DNA of 64,000 nucleotides from positions 2,081,001 to 2,145,000 of the forward strand of contig NZ_CP115174.1 of NCBI RefSeq assembly GCF_027625475.1, written 5' to 3'. The stretch comes from Sphingomonas abietis (lineage in GTDB: Bacteria; Pseudomonadota; Alphaproteobacteria; Sphingomonadales; Sphingomonadaceae). The translations under genes were made by a program, and so were the position numbers. The notes below the pieces were generated by a model that saw only the letters and a program-made list of their open reading frames with translations, was not told the origin of the DNA and ran no database searches. Positions 9,097 through 19,335 of this stretch are shown here, piece by piece; position 1 is the stretch's first letter; every line of letters begins with the position of its first letter.

Positions 9097-10157
9097 GCGA
9101 GCCGATCACCAGCAAGCGGGGCAACTTCGCAGCCCGATCGCTCGATCTGGAAGCGGGGCGGGTCGATATGAACCACGGCGGTGGCGGGCGCGCCATGGCC
9201 CAACTCGTCGCCGAACTGTTCCAGGCCGAATTTAACAACCCTTTCCTTGCGCAGGGCAACGACGCCGCCCTGCTGCCGTCAGCCGCGGGTCAATTGGTGA
9301 TGACGACAGATGCCTATGTGGTGTCGCCTCTCTTCTTCCCCGGCGGCGATATTGGCTCGCTCGCAGTGCATGGCACGATCAACGACATCGCGATGGTCGG
9401 CGCACGGCCGCTTTATCTCTCCGCAGCTTTTGTCATCGAGGAAGGTCTGCCGCTGGCCGATCTTGCCCGCATCGTCGCGAGCATGGCCAGGGCCAGCCGC
9501 GAAGCGGGCGTGCCCGTGGTGACCGGAGACACGAAAGTCGTCGAACGGGGCAAGGCCGATGGGCTTTTCATCACGACGACCGGGGTCGGAACCGTGCCCG
9601 AAGGCATAATATTTTCCGGCGACCGCATCCGCTCCGGCGATGCGATTCTTCTTTCGGGTTCGATCGGAGATCATGGCGTCGCGATCATGTCGGCGCGGGA
9701 GGGGCTTTCGTTCAATGCTCCGATCGAGAGCGACAGCGCCGCGCTGCACGACCTCGTCACCGCCATGATCGCAGCGGTGCCGGAGATCCGCTGCCTGCGC
9801 GATCCCACGAGGGGCGGCCTCGCGGCGACGCTCAACGAACTGGCGACCCAATCGGAATTGGGGTTCGTGATCGAGGAGACGGCGATCCCGATCAATCCCG
9901 TCGTGCGCGGAGCATGCGAAATCCTCGGCCTTGACCCCCTCGGCATCGCCAACGAAGGCAAGCTGATCGCATTCTGTCCACCAGAACATGCGGCGATGCT
10001 GCTTTCCGTCATGCAGGCACACCCGCTGGGACGGGATGCGGCGATCATCGGTACGGCCGGTCAAGATCCTAGAAACTTCGTGCGGCTGCGCACGTCACTT
10101 GGAACGGAGAGGGTCGTCGATTGGCTGTTTGGGAGCCAGCTTCCGCGCATCTGCTGA
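9093..10157 (+). CDS. hypE: HypE, carbamoyl dehydratase making the cyanide ligand
   Basis: The 354-aa AIRS-family ATPase starts at ATG 9093 overlapping the hypD stop; the frame open from 9030 is ignored. It has GGGGRAMAQ, the ATP-binding GNDAALLP and DPTRGGLAATLNE, and ends in PRIC. The terminal Cys is carbamoylated by HypF and then dehydrated to thiocyanate. The intact C-terminus means a working carbamoyl donor is expected, which supports the functional reading of the short HypF and the carbamoyltransferase. It is the last gene of the hyp/coo operon. A 222-bp spacer follows. Confidence 0.97.
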   Translation: MSEPITSKRGNFAARSLDLEAGRVDMNHGGGGRAMAQLVAELFQAEFNNPFLAQGNDAALLPSAAGQLVMTTDAYVVSPLFFPGGDIGSLAVHGTINDIAMVGARPLYLSAAFVIEEGLPLADLARIVASMARASREAGVPVVTGDTKVVERGKADGLFITTTGVGTVPEGIIFSGDRIRSGDAILLSGSIGDHGVAIMSAREGLSFNAPIESDSAALHDLVTAMIAAVPEIRCLRDPTRGGLAATLNELATQSELGFVIEETAIPINPVVRGACEILGLDPLGIANEGKLIAFCPPEHAAMLLSVMQAHPLGRDAAIIGTAGQDPRNFVRLRTSLGTERVVDWLFGSQLPRIC

Positions 10158-10379
10158 GCGGTTTCCGGTCTCCGGGAACATGCCGGTGGCATCCAGCTGC
10201 ATTCAGCGTCGAACTATCTTCACGCGACCATTTCGCCGGAATTCGCGGGTCAATTATGCGCAAAGATACGAAGTTCCATTCGCGACAAGCTGGCGATCGT
10301 GAGCATGTGACAATCTAAGCCGGCATCTGGTCCTGATGGCCTGTCAAATCGTAACCCGATCCGCGTGAAGGAGTGTGCA

Positions 10380-12776
10380 TTGGACGATCATCACGCCCAT
10401 CGAACCGGGTGGTGCTCGAACGCGCGAAATGCCGTGGCGGAAGCACAGGATCCCGTGTGCGGGATGCGCGTCGATCCCGATACGGCGAAGCATCAAGCCG
10501 ACTATCGCGGCATCGACTATCATTTCTGCAGTGCCGGCTGCCGGACGAAGTTCATGGCCGATCCGGAACGGTACCTGCGCCCGCCCGAGGCGGGGGCGCC
10601 GACCTCGCCGCAGACAGGTCCGGTGTCGGAATGGACATGCCCGATGCACCCCGAGATCCGACGGGCGGGACCGGGCACCTGCCCGCTGTGCGGGATGGCG
10701 CTGGAGCCGGCGGAGCCGGGCGCGGAAGAGGGGCCGAACCCCGAGCTCACCGACTTCACCCGCCGCCTGTGGATCAGCGGCTTGCTGGCCGTGTCGCTGC
10801 TGGTGATATCGATGGGTGGGGAAATGATGGGCTTGCGTCTCGTTTCCCCGGCCTGGTCCGCCTGGGTGCAGCTCGCGCTCACCGCACCGATCGTGCTCTG
10901 GGCGGCGCGCCCCTTTTTCGAACGCGGATGGGCGTCGCTGCGGTCGCGCCACTACAACATGTTCACGCTGGTCTCGATCGGCGTCGGTGCCGCATTCCTC
11001 TACAGTCTTTTGGCGACGGTGGCGCCCGGCCTCTTCCCGTCGACCTTCCGCGATCATGGCGGCATGGTGCCCGTCTATTACGAGGCGGCAGGCGTCGTCG
11101 TGGCCCTGGTGCTTCTCGGACAGGTGCTCGAGCTGCGCGCCCGGGCAGCGACGGGGCGCGCTATCCGGGCGCTGCTCGATCTTGCACCGAAGTTGGCGCG
11201 GCGGATCGGCGCCGATGGTGTGGAACAGGAATTGCCGGTGGCCGCTATCGCGCGGGGGGACAGGCTGCGCGTGCGCCCGGGCGAGGCAATTCCGGTCGAT
11301 GGCGAGGTCGTCGACGGTCGCTCACAGGTCGATGAAGCGATGCTGACCGGCGAGCCTGTGCCTGTGCTCAAGAGACCCGGTGACGCGGTAACCGGCGGCA
11401 CGGTGAACGGCACGGGAAGCCTGGTCATGGAGGCGCGCGCGGTCGGATCGGAGACCATGCTCGCGCGCATCGTTGCGATGGTCGCGCAGGCGCAGCGCAG
11501 CCGCGCGCCGATCCAGGCCGTGGCGGATCGTATTTCCGGGTGGTTCGTGCCGCTCGTGGTCCTGGTGGCTCTTGCTACCTTCATCATCTGGGCCCTCGCG
11601 GGACCGGAGCCGCGCTTCGGCCATGCCCTTTTGAACGGTATCGCCGTGCTCATCATTGCCTGTCCCTGCGCACTGGGGCTGGCGACGCCGATGTCGATCA
11701 TGGTCGGAACGGGGCGTGGTGCCCAGGCGGGCGTGCTGGTCAAGAATGCCGAGGCCCTCCAGACGCTCGACGCTGTCGATACGCTCGTCATCGACAAGAC
11801 CGGCACGTTGACTGAGGGCAAGCCCAGGCTGATCGCGGTGGAACCCGCGGGCGCATTCGATGCGGACACGTTGCTCGCGCTGGCTGCGGCACTCGAGACG
11901 CGGTCAGAGCATCCGCTCGGGTTGGCCATCGTCGCGGGCGCACACGAGCGTGGTCTCTCGCTCGATACGGTCGAGAATTTCGAATCGCATACGGGCATGG
12001 GGATCAGTGGCAGGGTTGGCGACCATTTGGTCGCGATCGGGAATGCCGCGCAGATGCGCCATGCAGGTGCGGATATGGTGGCGCTCGAAGGAGCCGCGGG
12101 GCGGCGTCAGGCCGCCGGCGCGGGCGTGGTTCTCGTCGCTATCGACGGCAGCGCTGCCGGGCTGCTCGCGGTCGCCGATCCGATCAAGGCCTCGGCCCAT
12201 GATGCCGTTCAGGCGCTTCATGCCGAGGGTTTGCGCATCGTCATGCTGACCGGCGACAGCCAGGCCACGGCGGATGTGGTCGCCAGCACGATCGGGGGAA
12301 TCGGCGAGGTTCATGCTGACCTCAAACCTGAGGACAAAGCGCGCATCGTCGGCGACCTCAAGACGGCCGGCGCGCGGGTCGCGATGGCCGGAGATGGCGT
12401 CAACGACGCGCCCGCGCTCGCCGCGGCCGATGTCGGCATCGCGATGGGGACGGGCGCCGACGTTGCGATCGAAAGCGCCGGGCTGACCCTGACCAGCGGA
12501 GATCTCGCGGCGATGGTCCGCGCCCGCCGGCTCGCCCGTTCGACCATGGCCAACATCCGTCAGAACCTGTTCTTCTCCCTCCTGTTCAACGGCATCGGCG
12601 TACCGATTGCAGCGGGCGTCCTTTATCCGGTCGCCGGCATCCTGCTTTCGCCGATGTTCGCCGGTGCCGCCATGGCCCTGTCTTCCGTCACCGTGGTCGG
12701 CAACGCATTGCGGTTGAACGGGGTGCGGCTTGACAGGGCACGCCGCGACCATCGGTCCGGACGTGCTGGATGGTAG
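10380..12776 (+). CDS. copA: P1B-type copper-exporting ATPase with YHS and metal-binding N-terminal domains
   Basis: A TTG start at 10380 with AAGGAG six bases upstream gives 798 aa; a GTG at 10365 is possible. The N-terminus has a YHS domain (DPVCGMRV...FCSAGC) and a heavy-metal-binding domain (CPMHPE...[10 protein letters not shown]) instead of classic HMA domains. Then follow eight expected membrane helices, the actuator TGE, ACPCALG in TM6, DKTGTLT, the HP motif and GDGVNDAP. The C-terminal helices carry the Met-Ser pattern of Cu(I) pumps. It probably exports Cu(I) from the cytoplasm. It follows hypE but has its own ribosome site. Confidence 0.92.
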   Translation: MDDHHAHRTGWCSNARNAVAEAQDPVCGMRVDPDTAKHQADYRGIDYHFCSAGCRTKFMADPERYLRPPEAGAPTSPQTGPVSEWTCPMHPEIRRAGPGTCPLCGMALEPAEPGAEEGPNPELTDFTRRLWISGLLAVSLLVISMGGEMMGLRLVSPAWSAWVQLALTAPIVLWAARPFFERGWASLRSRHYNMFTLVSIGVGAAFLYSLLATVAPGLFPSTFRDHGGMVPVYYEAAGVVVALVLLGQVLELRARAATGRAIRALLDLAPKLARRIGADGVEQELPVAAIARGDRLRVRPGEAIPVDGEVVDGRSQVDEAMLTGEPVPVLKRPGDAVTGGTVNGTGSLVMEARAVGSETMLARIVAMVAQAQRSRAPIQAVADRISGWFVPLVVLVALATFIIWALAGPEPRFGHALLNGIAVLIIACPCALGLATPMSIMVGTGRGAQAGVLVKNAEALQTLDAVDTLVIDKTGTLTEGKPRLIAVEPAGAFDADTLLALAAALETRSEHPLGLAIVAGAHERGLSLDTVENFESHTGMGISGRVGDHLVAIGNAAQMRHAGADMVALEGAAGRRQAAGAGVVLVAIDGSAAGLLAVADPIKASAHDAVQALHAEGLRIVMLTGDSQATADVVASTIGGIGEVHADLKPEDKARIVGDLKTAGARVAMAGDGVNDAPALAAADVGIAMGTGADVAIESAGLTLTSGDLAAMVRARRLARSTMANIRQNLFFSLLFNGIGVPIAAGVLYPVAGILLSPMFAGAAMALSSVTVVGNALRLNGVRLDRARRDHRSGRAGW

Positions 12777-13057
12777 TGGGTCGATCCCGCGTCAGTCCGA
12801 TGAACCCTCTCCTTTGATCTGTGGGAGGTCGTAAAAATGTCGCGGGTATAGCCTTCGTGTTCCTCTGGCAGTCATCGAGTGACCGCAGAACTGCTGGGCT
12901 AATACGCTCACAAGCCCGGAGGGCATAAAGAAACGGATGGCCGACGTACGGCTTCAGCTTTGGCCATTAATGCCCGGGCGATCGACCAAAGGCCAGTCGG
13001 ATCGCTACCATCATCAGCGCCACATTGAGACGGCACGATGCGGGCCTGATCGATAAC
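12777..13057. other. Intergenic region without a recognised gene
   Basis: Short open frames here show no family features or good ribosome sites. The region leads into the palindromic operator at 13058 and probably contains the promoter for the gene at 13166. Confidence 0.5.
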
Positions 13058-13100
13058 AACATACCGCGGCGGTATGTTTCTAAACGAAGACAATGTTGGC
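13058..13100 (+). promoter_or_regulatory. Conserved 43-bp operator/promoter element, copy 1
   Basis: A perfect inverted repeat AACATACCGC-G-GCGGTATGTT occupies 13058-13078. It contains T-N11-A, as in LysR-type boxes. It is followed without a gap by a 22-base segment ending GAAGACAATGTTGGC. The same arrangement recurs at 16586. It lies about 65 bases before the exported protein gene at 13166. A TetR-type regulator would also fit the palindrome. Confidence 0.7.
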
Positions 13101-13165
13101 GGCGAAAGTTCCAGAAGCGCATCTGCGCGGTGCCGGCACTGGTTCGGCACAACAGGACGCAAGCC

Positions 13166-13549
13166 ATGTTCACGCTGAAGACCGCCTCTCTTTCCCTCGT
13201 CGCCACGGTGAGCCTACTGGCCGCGCCGGCTTCCGCCGAAACGGGCGGCATCCCGAACTTCCGATCGATCGAGTTCGGTCCCGACCCCGCCGGGATGGTG
13301 GACGACGTGCGCGCCAACCTGGCCGCCCGGCTTCCGGCAGGTAGCTCAATTGCCGATGCACGTGCACTTCTGCGCGGCGCGGGTGCGCATTGCCGGGCGC
13401 CGAAGGCGAGCGGCGGAATGCGCTGTCGCTACAGCGACATCCAAATCCAGGACGATATCATGCAGGATGTCAGCTGGACGGTGAACGTCGGGACGGTGGA
13501 CGACAAGGTCCTCTCCTTCACTGTCACGCGCGACCCGGCCTCCGACTAA
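13166..13549 (+). CDS. Small exported protein of unknown function
   Basis: The 127-aa product starts MFTLKTASLSLVATV and has a classic signal peptide cleaved near ASAE (residue about 24). The mature part has two Cys (one in AHCRAP, one in MRCRYS) that could form a disulfide, and ends VTRDPASD. An AGGA lies just upstream of ATG 13166; the frame open from 13025 runs through the operator and is ignored. It precedes the FUSC exporter and shares the upstream operator with the aldehyde dehydrogenase operon. I recognise no domain. Confidence 0.75.
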   Translation: MFTLKTASLSLVATVSLLAAPASAETGGIPNFRSIEFGPDPAGMVDDVRANLAARLPAGSSIADARALLRGAGAHCRAPKASGGMRCRYSDIQIQDDIMQDVSWTVNVGTVDDKVLSFTVTRDPASD

Positions 13550-13612
13550 TCGCACGATCATTCTCCCATGGGCGCCGCGGAACCCCGCTCCCTGATTTCG
13601 TGGCCGTTCCCC

Positions 13613-15649
13613 GTGGCGAGCCGCAGGCCGTTCCCTGACAAGGGAACGGCCTGCTGTGACGGACTTGTCGATGCCTTCTTCTCGCTGAAGACGCTCGCGG
13701 CCGCTTTTCTGGCGTATTACATCTCGCTCCGGATTGGACTGGCGCGGCCTTACTGGTCGGTGATCACCTGCTACATCGTCGCCCAGCCGCTGGCCGGCGC
13801 GCTGCTTTCAAAGGGCCTGTTCCGCCTGATCGGAACCGTCGTCGGTGCCGGCATGGCGATCGTCCTGGTGCCAAACCTCGTCAACACGCCCGAACTGCTG
13901 ACCCTGGCGCTCGCGCTCTGGCTCGGTGCCTGCACTTATGTCGCAGCGCTGGACCGGACTCCGCGCTCCTACATCTCGCTGCTGGCCGGCTACAGCGCGG
14001 TGATCGTCGGCTTTCCGTCCGTCGACACGCCCGGCGCGATCTTCATCGTCGCCCTGTCTCGCGTGCAGGAGATCGGTATCGGGATCGTCTGCGTCTCCCT
14101 GGTGCATGCGCTGCTGTTTCCCCGCCCCGTCTGGAGACAGGTGCGCGAACGCCTGGACCTGATCCTCGCGGATGCCGAAGCCTGGTCGCTCGACGCGCTG
14201 GCCATGCCGGTTGAGCCGGATGCAGTACTTCGGCAGGACCGACGTCGGCTGGCGAATGATCTTCACGATCTTCATTTGTTGTCGGTCCATCTCCCCTACG
14301 ACATGGCCAGCACCGTCATAGAGCCTGCCAGCTTGCGCAGCGTCGAGATGCAGCTCGGCAGGCTTCTGCCGCTCGCCGGCGCGGTCGAGGATCGTATCGA
14401 GGCGCTGCGGCAACGGGATGCCTATACCTCGCCGCTTACCGATCTGGTGGAGGACGTGCGCGACTGGATCGTGCGCGAGGCGCCGGGGGACGGGCACCCG
14501 CTGATCGAGCGGGCCCGTGCACTGGAACCTGCGCTGAAGGCGCCGGAAGACTGGGTGCAACTGGTGCGTCTCAGCCTGCTGGACAGACTGGCCGATCTGA
14601 TCGAGACCCATGCCACCGCACGTCGGCTGCGCAACCGGCTTGTCCGTGGCGCTTCTTCGGAGGGTTCGGATGCATCCATCCGCCCCGGCGACACGGGGCG
14701 GCGGGTCCTCCATCGCGATCATAGGATGGCCTTGCGCGCCGCATCGGCGACGACGCTGACCGTCCTCGCCGGCTGTGCCTTCTGGATCGTCACCGCTTGG
14801 CCCGATGGCGCCACCGCAGTCGTGAGTTCTGCAATCATCTGCGCACTGTTCAGTCATCTGGACGCACCGCTGGGTGTCGCACGGCGCGTCTTTTACGGAA
14901 CGATCGGAGCGGCCATCGCCGCAGGCTTCTGTGCCTTCGTCCTGATGCCGCGCGCCACCGATTTCGTGACGCTTTGCCTGGTTCTGTCGCCCTTCCTCTT
15001 CCTGCTCGGCTGGCTGCTCGCCCGGCCTGACAGGGCACCATACGGGATCGGCGCCGTGCTGGCCTTTCCGGGATTGGCAGGCCTGAACGCGGACTATGGC
15101 GGCATGTTCGGCACATTCGCGAACCAGGCGATCGCGCAGGTCCTCGGCTCGCTTGCGGCCTGCCTGATGCTGGGCGCGGTGCGCGCTACCGACGCAAAAG
15201 GAACTGCACAAAGGCTGGCACGGGCGGGCTGGCGAGAACTCGTCCGCAAGACGGAGATGCGATCGGAACCCGATACGCCGGCTTGGATCAGCCGTACGCT
15301 GGATCGCATGGTACTGCTCAGCCCGCACCTTCCTGATCTGGTCGAAGGCATGTCGGAGGAACGGAACCGGCTGCGCGACCTGCGGATCGGTATGGCGCTT
15401 GACGATCTCCAGCGTGCCGGGGCGAACATCGGCGAGCGGCAGGCACGCTACATCGACCTGTTGAAAAGTCGGTTGCGTGACTGCTTCGTGTCCGCGCAAT
15501 GGATCGGTGTGCTGAAGGCCGATCCTGCTTTGCAGCGTACGCTCAACCAAACGCTTGCAAACGCTAATCTCCTGCCACCGACGCCTGGCAAGCGTAGCCT
15601 GCTGCTGGCGCTCGTAGGTCTTTCGCGTAACCTGTCGCCTTCGGATTAA
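13613..15649 (+). CDS. FUSC-family (AaeB-like) inner-membrane exporter
   Basis: The protein has two blocks of membrane helices (about residues 15-150 and 375-525) separated by a soluble helical region, the FUSC/aromatic acid exporter layout. The start of the first helix block (LKTLAAAFLAYYISLRIG..RPYWSVITCYIV) is typical. GTG 13613 is chosen as a compromise; ATG 13568 gives 693 aa. In either case the hairpin at 13623-13654 falls inside the coding start. Such proteins extrude aromatic acids or similar compounds with periplasmic partners. None is visible here except the small exported protein upstream. Confidence 0.82.
   Translation: MASRRPFPDKGTACCDGLVDAFFSLKTLAAAFLAYYISLRIGLARPYWSVITCYIVAQPLAGALLSKGLFRLIGTVVGAGMAIVLVPNLVNTPELLTLALALWLGACTYVAALDRTPRSYISLLAGYSAVIVGFPSVDTPGAIFIVALSRVQEIGIGIVCVSLVHALLFPRPVWRQVRERLDLILADAEAWSLDALAMPVEPDAVLRQDRRRLANDLHDLHLLSVHLPYDMASTVIEPASLRSVEMQLGRLLPLAGAVEDRIEALRQRDAYTSPLTDLVEDVRDWIVREAPGDGHPLIERARALEPALKAPEDWVQLVRLSLLDRLADLIETHATARRLRNRLVRGASSEGSDASIRPGDTGRRVLHRDHRMALRAASATTLTVLAGCAFWIVTAWPDGATAVVSSAIICALFSHLDAPLGVARRVFYGTIGAAIAAGFCAFVLMPRATDFVTLCLVLSPFLFLLGWLLARPDRAPYGIGAVLAFPGLAGLNADYGGMFGTFANQAIAQVLGSLAACLMLGAVRATDAKGTAQRLARAGWRELVRKTEMRSEPDTPAWISRTLDRMVLLSPHLPDLVEGMSEERNRLRDLRIGMALDDLQRAGANIGERQARYIDLLKSRLRDCFVSAQWIGVLKADPALQRTLNQTLANANLLPPTPGKRSLLLALVGLSRNLSPSD
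13623..13654 (+). terminator. 14-bp perfect hairpin between exported protein and FUSC gene
   Basis: GCAGGCCGTTCCCT and its exact complement are separated by the loop GACA. No T-run follows. It lies within the first codons of the annotated FUSC frame, so it may attenuate transcription into that gene, or the gene may start further downstream. Confidence 0.6.
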
Positions 15650-15673
15650 TCTTCGTTATACCGATGGGGATCT

Positions 15674-16549
15674 ATGACAATTGATATCCGGCAACTGCGA
15701 TACTTTCTGGCCGTTGCGGTAGAGCGCAGCTTCACGCAGGGGGCCCGGCTCCTGAATATGGCGCAGGCGCCGCTCAGCAAGCGTATCCAAGAACTGGAAG
15801 ACGAATTGTCCGCTCAGCTGTTCGATCGCGACAGCCGTCCCATTGCGCTGACGCCCGCCGGCAGGCTGCTGCAGGAGGAAGCGCTTCGCGTCGTGCGGGG
15901 GCTGGATCAACTCCAGGCGACGATGCGACGTTTCATCGCCGCCGAGCGTCCGCGCTTTGTCATCGGGCTCGTGCCCTCCACCCTCTATGGCCGCCTGCCC
16001 GAGATCATCGCGCGGCTTCGCGAGGAGACCAGCGGGATCGACATCGTCCTTGCCGAAATGGACAGCCTCGATCAGGTGGCAGCCTTGAAGGACGGGCGCA
16101 TCGACGTCGGCTTCGACCGGATCATCGTGGAGGATCCGCTCGTCGTCCACATGGTCCTGCGCGAGGAGCCGCTGGTCGCCGCGCTGCCCCACGGGCACGA
16201 ATTCCTCCTGCGGGGCGGCAGCGTGGGGCTGGCCGAAATCGCAACCCTGCCGCTGATCGTCTATCCCGGAACACCGCGCCCCAGTTATGCCGACCTGACC
16301 TTGTCTTTCTTTCAGAACCGCGACCTGATGCCGACGGGCATCATCGAGGTGAGGGAATTGCAGACGGCGCTGGTGATGGTGGCGTCGGGCGCCGGCGCCT
16401 GCCTCATTCCGGAATCGGTCCAGCGCCTCGCGAGATCCGATATCGGTTATGTCACGATCGACGAACCGGTGACGGCTCCCTTCCTCCTCCGCCGCCGAAT
16501 AGGGGAAATCCCGGATACCCTCCAGAAACTGGTTCGCCTCTACGATTGA
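15674..16549 (+). CDS. LysR-type transcriptional regulator
   Basis: The 291-aa protein has an N-terminal winged helix (DIRQLRYFLAVAVERSFTQG..L.MAQAPLSKRIQELE) and a periplasmic-binding-like effector domain from about residue 90. The style is that of BenM/CatR-like regulators of aromatic or aldehyde metabolism. It sits between the FUSC gene and the aldehyde dehydrogenase operon, both preceded by the same T-N11-A palindrome. It is therefore the obvious candidate regulator for those sites. Its own upstream spacer is only 24 bases, so it may be read through from the FUSC gene. Confidence 0.9.
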   Translation: MTIDIRQLRYFLAVAVERSFTQGARLLNMAQAPLSKRIQELEDELSAQLFDRDSRPIALTPAGRLLQEEALRVVRGLDQLQATMRRFIAAERPRFVIGLVPSTLYGRLPEIIARLREETSGIDIVLAEMDSLDQVAALKDGRIDVGFDRIIVEDPLVVHMVLREEPLVAALPHGHEFLLRGGSVGLAEIATLPLIVYPGTPRPSYADLTLSFFQNRDLMPTGIIEVRELQTALVMVASGAGACLIPESVQRLARSDIGYVTIDEPVTAPFLLRRRIGEIPDTLQKLVRLYD

Positions 16550-16585
16550 GGTGTCGGTACGGGCAGTTCACGCCTTTCCTTCTGC

Positions 16586-16628
16586 AACATACCTCTCCGG
16601 TATGATGTCAGAGGAAGACGATGTTGGC
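16586..16628 (+). promoter_or_regulatory. Conserved 43-bp operator/promoter element, copy 2
   Basis: AACATACCTC-T-CCGGTATGAT (imperfect palindrome, T-N11-A) is followed by 22 bases ending GAAGACGATGTTGGC. Spacing to the second block is identical to the copy at 13058. It lies about 97 bases before the aldehyde dehydrogenase start. Confidence 0.7.
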
Positions 16629-16652
16629 CTGCGTGCCGGCGGCGGCGCATTG

Positions 16653-16681
16653 CCGGCCGTAAGCCGGCCGTAAGCCGGCCG
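16653..16681 (+). repeat. 11-bp tandem repeat CCGGCCGTAAG, 2.6 copies
   Basis: Two exact copies and a partial third lie in the leader of the aldehyde dehydrogenase operon, between the operator and the ribosome site. The core CCGG units can form alternative hairpins. Confidence 0.8.
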
Positions 16682-16724
16682 ATGCCGGACCACATTTGGG
16701 CTAGTCCAGGAGGAGGATGACATC

Positions 16725-18116
16725 ATGATCTTCGCGAGTACCAACCCCTATACCGGCGAGGTCGTGAAGACATTCCCGGTTGCCACCGACGAGGACATCA
16801 CATCGGCGGTCAGCAGGGCCGATGCGACTTTTCAGGCGTGGCGCGGGACCAGCTTCGTCGAGCGCGCCAGGGTGATGCAGGCGGCCGCCGACATTCTGCG
16901 CCGCGACATCGATAGCTATGCGCCTATCCTGACCCTTGAGATGGGCAAGCTCATCGCGGAGGCGAAGGCGGAGGTCGAACTGTCGGCCGCGATCTTCGAA
17001 TATTATGCGAAGAACGCCGAGACCCTGCTCAGGCCGGAAAAGCTTCCGGTCGCCACGCCGGCGGAGGGCGAGGCGATCCTCGTTTGCGAACCGCTGGGCG
17101 TGCTGCTCGCGATCGAGCCGTGGAATTTCCCTTATTACCAGATCGCCCGCATCATTGCCCCGCAGCTGTCGGCCGGCAACACGATGCTGCTCAAGCACGC
17201 CGCGAACGTACCCCAGAGCGCGCAGGCGTTCGAGAAGCTCATGGCGGAGGCGGGGTTGCCCGACGGAGCCTTCATCAATCTGTTCGCGGACCATGAGAAG
17301 GTCGAATTGATCCTGAGCGATCGTCGCGTCCACGGCGTAGCGCTCACGGGATCCGAAGCTGCCGGCGCCGCTGTCGCCGCGACCGCGGGCAAGGCGCTCA
17401 AGAAATCGACCATGGAACTGGGCGGATCGGATGCGTTCGTCGTGCTGAAAGACGCCGACCTCGAGAAGACCGTCAAATGGGCGGTGTTCGGCCGGCACTG
17501 GAATGGCGGTCAGGTCTGCGTCTCGTCGAAGCGGATGATCGTCGCCGACGAAATCTATGACGACTTCCTCAAGCGCTATACGGAGGGTGTCGCCGGGCTG
17601 CGGATGGGCGACCCGTTCGATCCGGACACGACGCTTGCCCCGCTCTCATCGCAGAAGGCGGCGGACGATATCAAGGCCATGGTGCGCAAGGCCGTCGAGC
17701 ATGGCGCGACCGCGACCGAGGTGGGGTCGCAGGCACCGAACCAGGGGGCGTTCGTCCGGCCGACGATCCTGACCGATGTCGGTGAAGACAATCCCGCCCG
17801 TTACTGGGAGTTCTTCGGACCAGTTTCGATGATCTTCCGCGCCAGGGATGAAAATGACGCCGTGCGCATCGCCAATGACTCGCCTTATGGGCTCGGTGGC
17901 TCGGTGTTCACGTCCGACACGGCGCACGGCGTGGAGGTTGCGAGAAAAATCTCCACCGGCATGGTGTTCGTGAACCACCCAACAATGGTCAAGGCCGACC
18001 TGCCGTTCGGTGGCGTCCGCAATTCGGGCTACGGTCGCGAACTGCTCGGGCTCGGGATCAAGGAGTTCGTCAATCACAAGCTGATCAATGTGGTCGACAT
18101 TGACGCCGCCTTCTGA
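16725..18116 (+). CDS. NAD(P)-dependent aldehyde dehydrogenase (succinate-semialdehyde type)
   Basis: The 463-aa protein shows the ALDH fold: WNFPYYQI for cofactor binding, the general-base Glu in MELGGSD near residue 231, and the catalytic Cys in GGQVCVSSK near 265. AGGAGGAGG precedes the ATG. The lack of about 20 N-terminal residues and the VCVSSKR context match the short succinate-semialdehyde/aldehyde dehydrogenase group (GabD/YneI style). It is followed 22 bases later by an alcohol dehydrogenase, so the pair would oxidise an alcohol to the acid. The substrate cannot be read from sequence. Confidence 0.93.
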   Translation: MIFASTNPYTGEVVKTFPVATDEDITSAVSRADATFQAWRGTSFVERARVMQAAADILRRDIDSYAPILTLEMGKLIAEAKAEVELSAAIFEYYAKNAETLLRPEKLPVATPAEGEAILVCEPLGVLLAIEPWNFPYYQIARIIAPQLSAGNTMLLKHAANVPQSAQAFEKLMAEAGLPDGAFINLFADHEKVELILSDRRVHGVALTGSEAAGAAVAATAGKALKKSTMELGGSDAFVVLKDADLEKTVKWAVFGRHWNGGQVCVSSKRMIVADEIYDDFLKRYTEGVAGLRMGDPFDPDTTLAPLSSQKAADDIKAMVRKAVEHGATATEVGSQAPNQGAFVRPTILTDVGEDNPARYWEFFGPVSMIFRARDENDAVRIANDSPYGLGGSVFTSDTAHGVEVARKISTGMVFVNHPTMVKADLPFGGVRNSGYGRELLGLGIKEFVNHKLINVVDIDAAF

Positions 18117-18138
18117 CGGCCAGCACAAGGATCCTATC

Positions 18139-19215
18139 ATGCAGAAGACCATGAAGGCGGCCGTCGTCCGTGAGTTCGGCAAGCCGCTCGTCATCGAGGA
18201 GGTCGCGATCCGAATGCCCGGCCCCGGACAGATTCTCGTCAAGATCGCAGCAACCGGCGTATGTCATACCGATCTTCATGCGGTCGATGGCGACTGGCCC
18301 GTCAAGCCCAATCCGCCCTTCATTCCCGGGCATGAAGGCGTCGGCCACGTCGTCGCGGTCGGCTCCGGCGTCACCCATGTCAAGGAGGGCGATCGCGTCG
18401 GCGTGCCGTGGCTATACACCGCGTGCGGGCATTGCGTGCACTGCCTTGGCGGCTGGGAAACGCTCTGCGAAAGTCAGGAGAATACAGGCTATTCGGTGAA
18501 CGGCAGCTTCGCCGAATATGTGATCGCCGACCCCAACTATGTCGGCCACATTCCCGATGGCGTCGGCTTCGTCGAGATTGCGCCGATCCTGTGCGCCGGC
18601 GTCACCGTCTACAAGGGGTTGAAGGTCACGGACACTAAGCCCGGCGACTGGGTCGCCATATCCGGCATCGGTGGCCTGGGTCATATGGCCGTGCAATATG
18701 CCAGGGCCATGGGCCGCAACGTCGTCGCGGTCGATATCGATGACGCCAAGCTGGCCCTGGCGCAGGAACTGGGCGCGACCCTGACGGTTAATGCGCTGCA
18801 CAATGATCCGGCGGCGTTCATCAAGAAGGAAATCGGCGGCGCGCAGGGCGTGCTGGTCACTGCGGTATCACCCAAGGCTTTCCAGCAGGCGCTCGGCATG
18901 GTGCGGCGCGGCGGCACCGTCTCGCTCAATGGCCTGCCCCCCGGCGATTTCCCCCTGTCGATCTTCGACACGGTGTTGAACGGGATCACGGTGCGCGGCT
19001 CGATCGTTGGGACGCGGCTCGACCTCCAGGAATCGCTCGATTTCGCAGCGCATGGCAAGGTCAGGGCGACCGTGTCGACGGATACGCTCGACAACATCAA
19101 CGACGTTTTCGGCAGGATGCATCGCGGGGAGATCGAGGGGCGGATCGTCCTTGATTTCGAAGGCAGCGCGTCCGTCCGTCAGCCTCAGGAGGCGCGAGAG
19201 ATGGCACGCGCATAG
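18139..19215 (+). CDS. Zinc-dependent alcohol dehydrogenase (AdhP-like)
   Basis: The 358-aa medium-chain dehydrogenase has the catalytic Zn ligands Cys in GVCHTDLH and His in GHEGVG, the structural Zn Cys in [15 protein letters not shown], and the Rossmann [11 protein letters not shown]. This matches AdhP/AdhA ethanol or propanol dehydrogenases. ATG 18139 is chosen; upstream codons in frame overlap the aldehyde dehydrogenase end. The C-terminus extends about 17 residues past the usual end. It forms an operon with the aldehyde dehydrogenase. Confidence 0.93.
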   Translation: MQKTMKAAVVREFGKPLVIEEVAIRMPGPGQILVKIAATGVCHTDLHAVDGDWPVKPNPPFIPGHEGVGHVVAVGSGVTHVKEGDRVGVPWLYTACGHCVHCLGGWETLCESQENTGYSVNGSFAEYVIADPNYVGHIPDGVGFVEIAPILCAGVTVYKGLKVTDTKPGDWVAISGIGGLGHMAVQYARAMGRNVVAVDIDDAKLALAQELGATLTVNALHNDPAAFIKKEIGGAQGVLVTAVSPKAFQQALGMVRRGGTVSLNGLPPGDFPLSIFDTVLNGITVRGSIVGTRLDLQESLDFAAHGKVRATVSTDTLDNINDVFGRMHRGEIEGRIVLDFEGSASVRQPQEAREMARA

Positions 19216-19335
19216 TGCGCGCGGCCGCAGCATAGTGCAGACCGGGGTAATATCCGGCGTAGCGCTGCGTCATTTCGTCCTTCCCAATCACAAACGGGCT
19301 TGCCTCGGCCGCCACGATCCTCTGCAAGGGCAGAC

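Noticed and set aside
13808..15550. 580-codon minus-strand frame opposite the FUSC gene
   Set aside because: Same reason: composition typical of antisense frames, no ribosome site, no motif, while the plus strand has a clear membrane protein.
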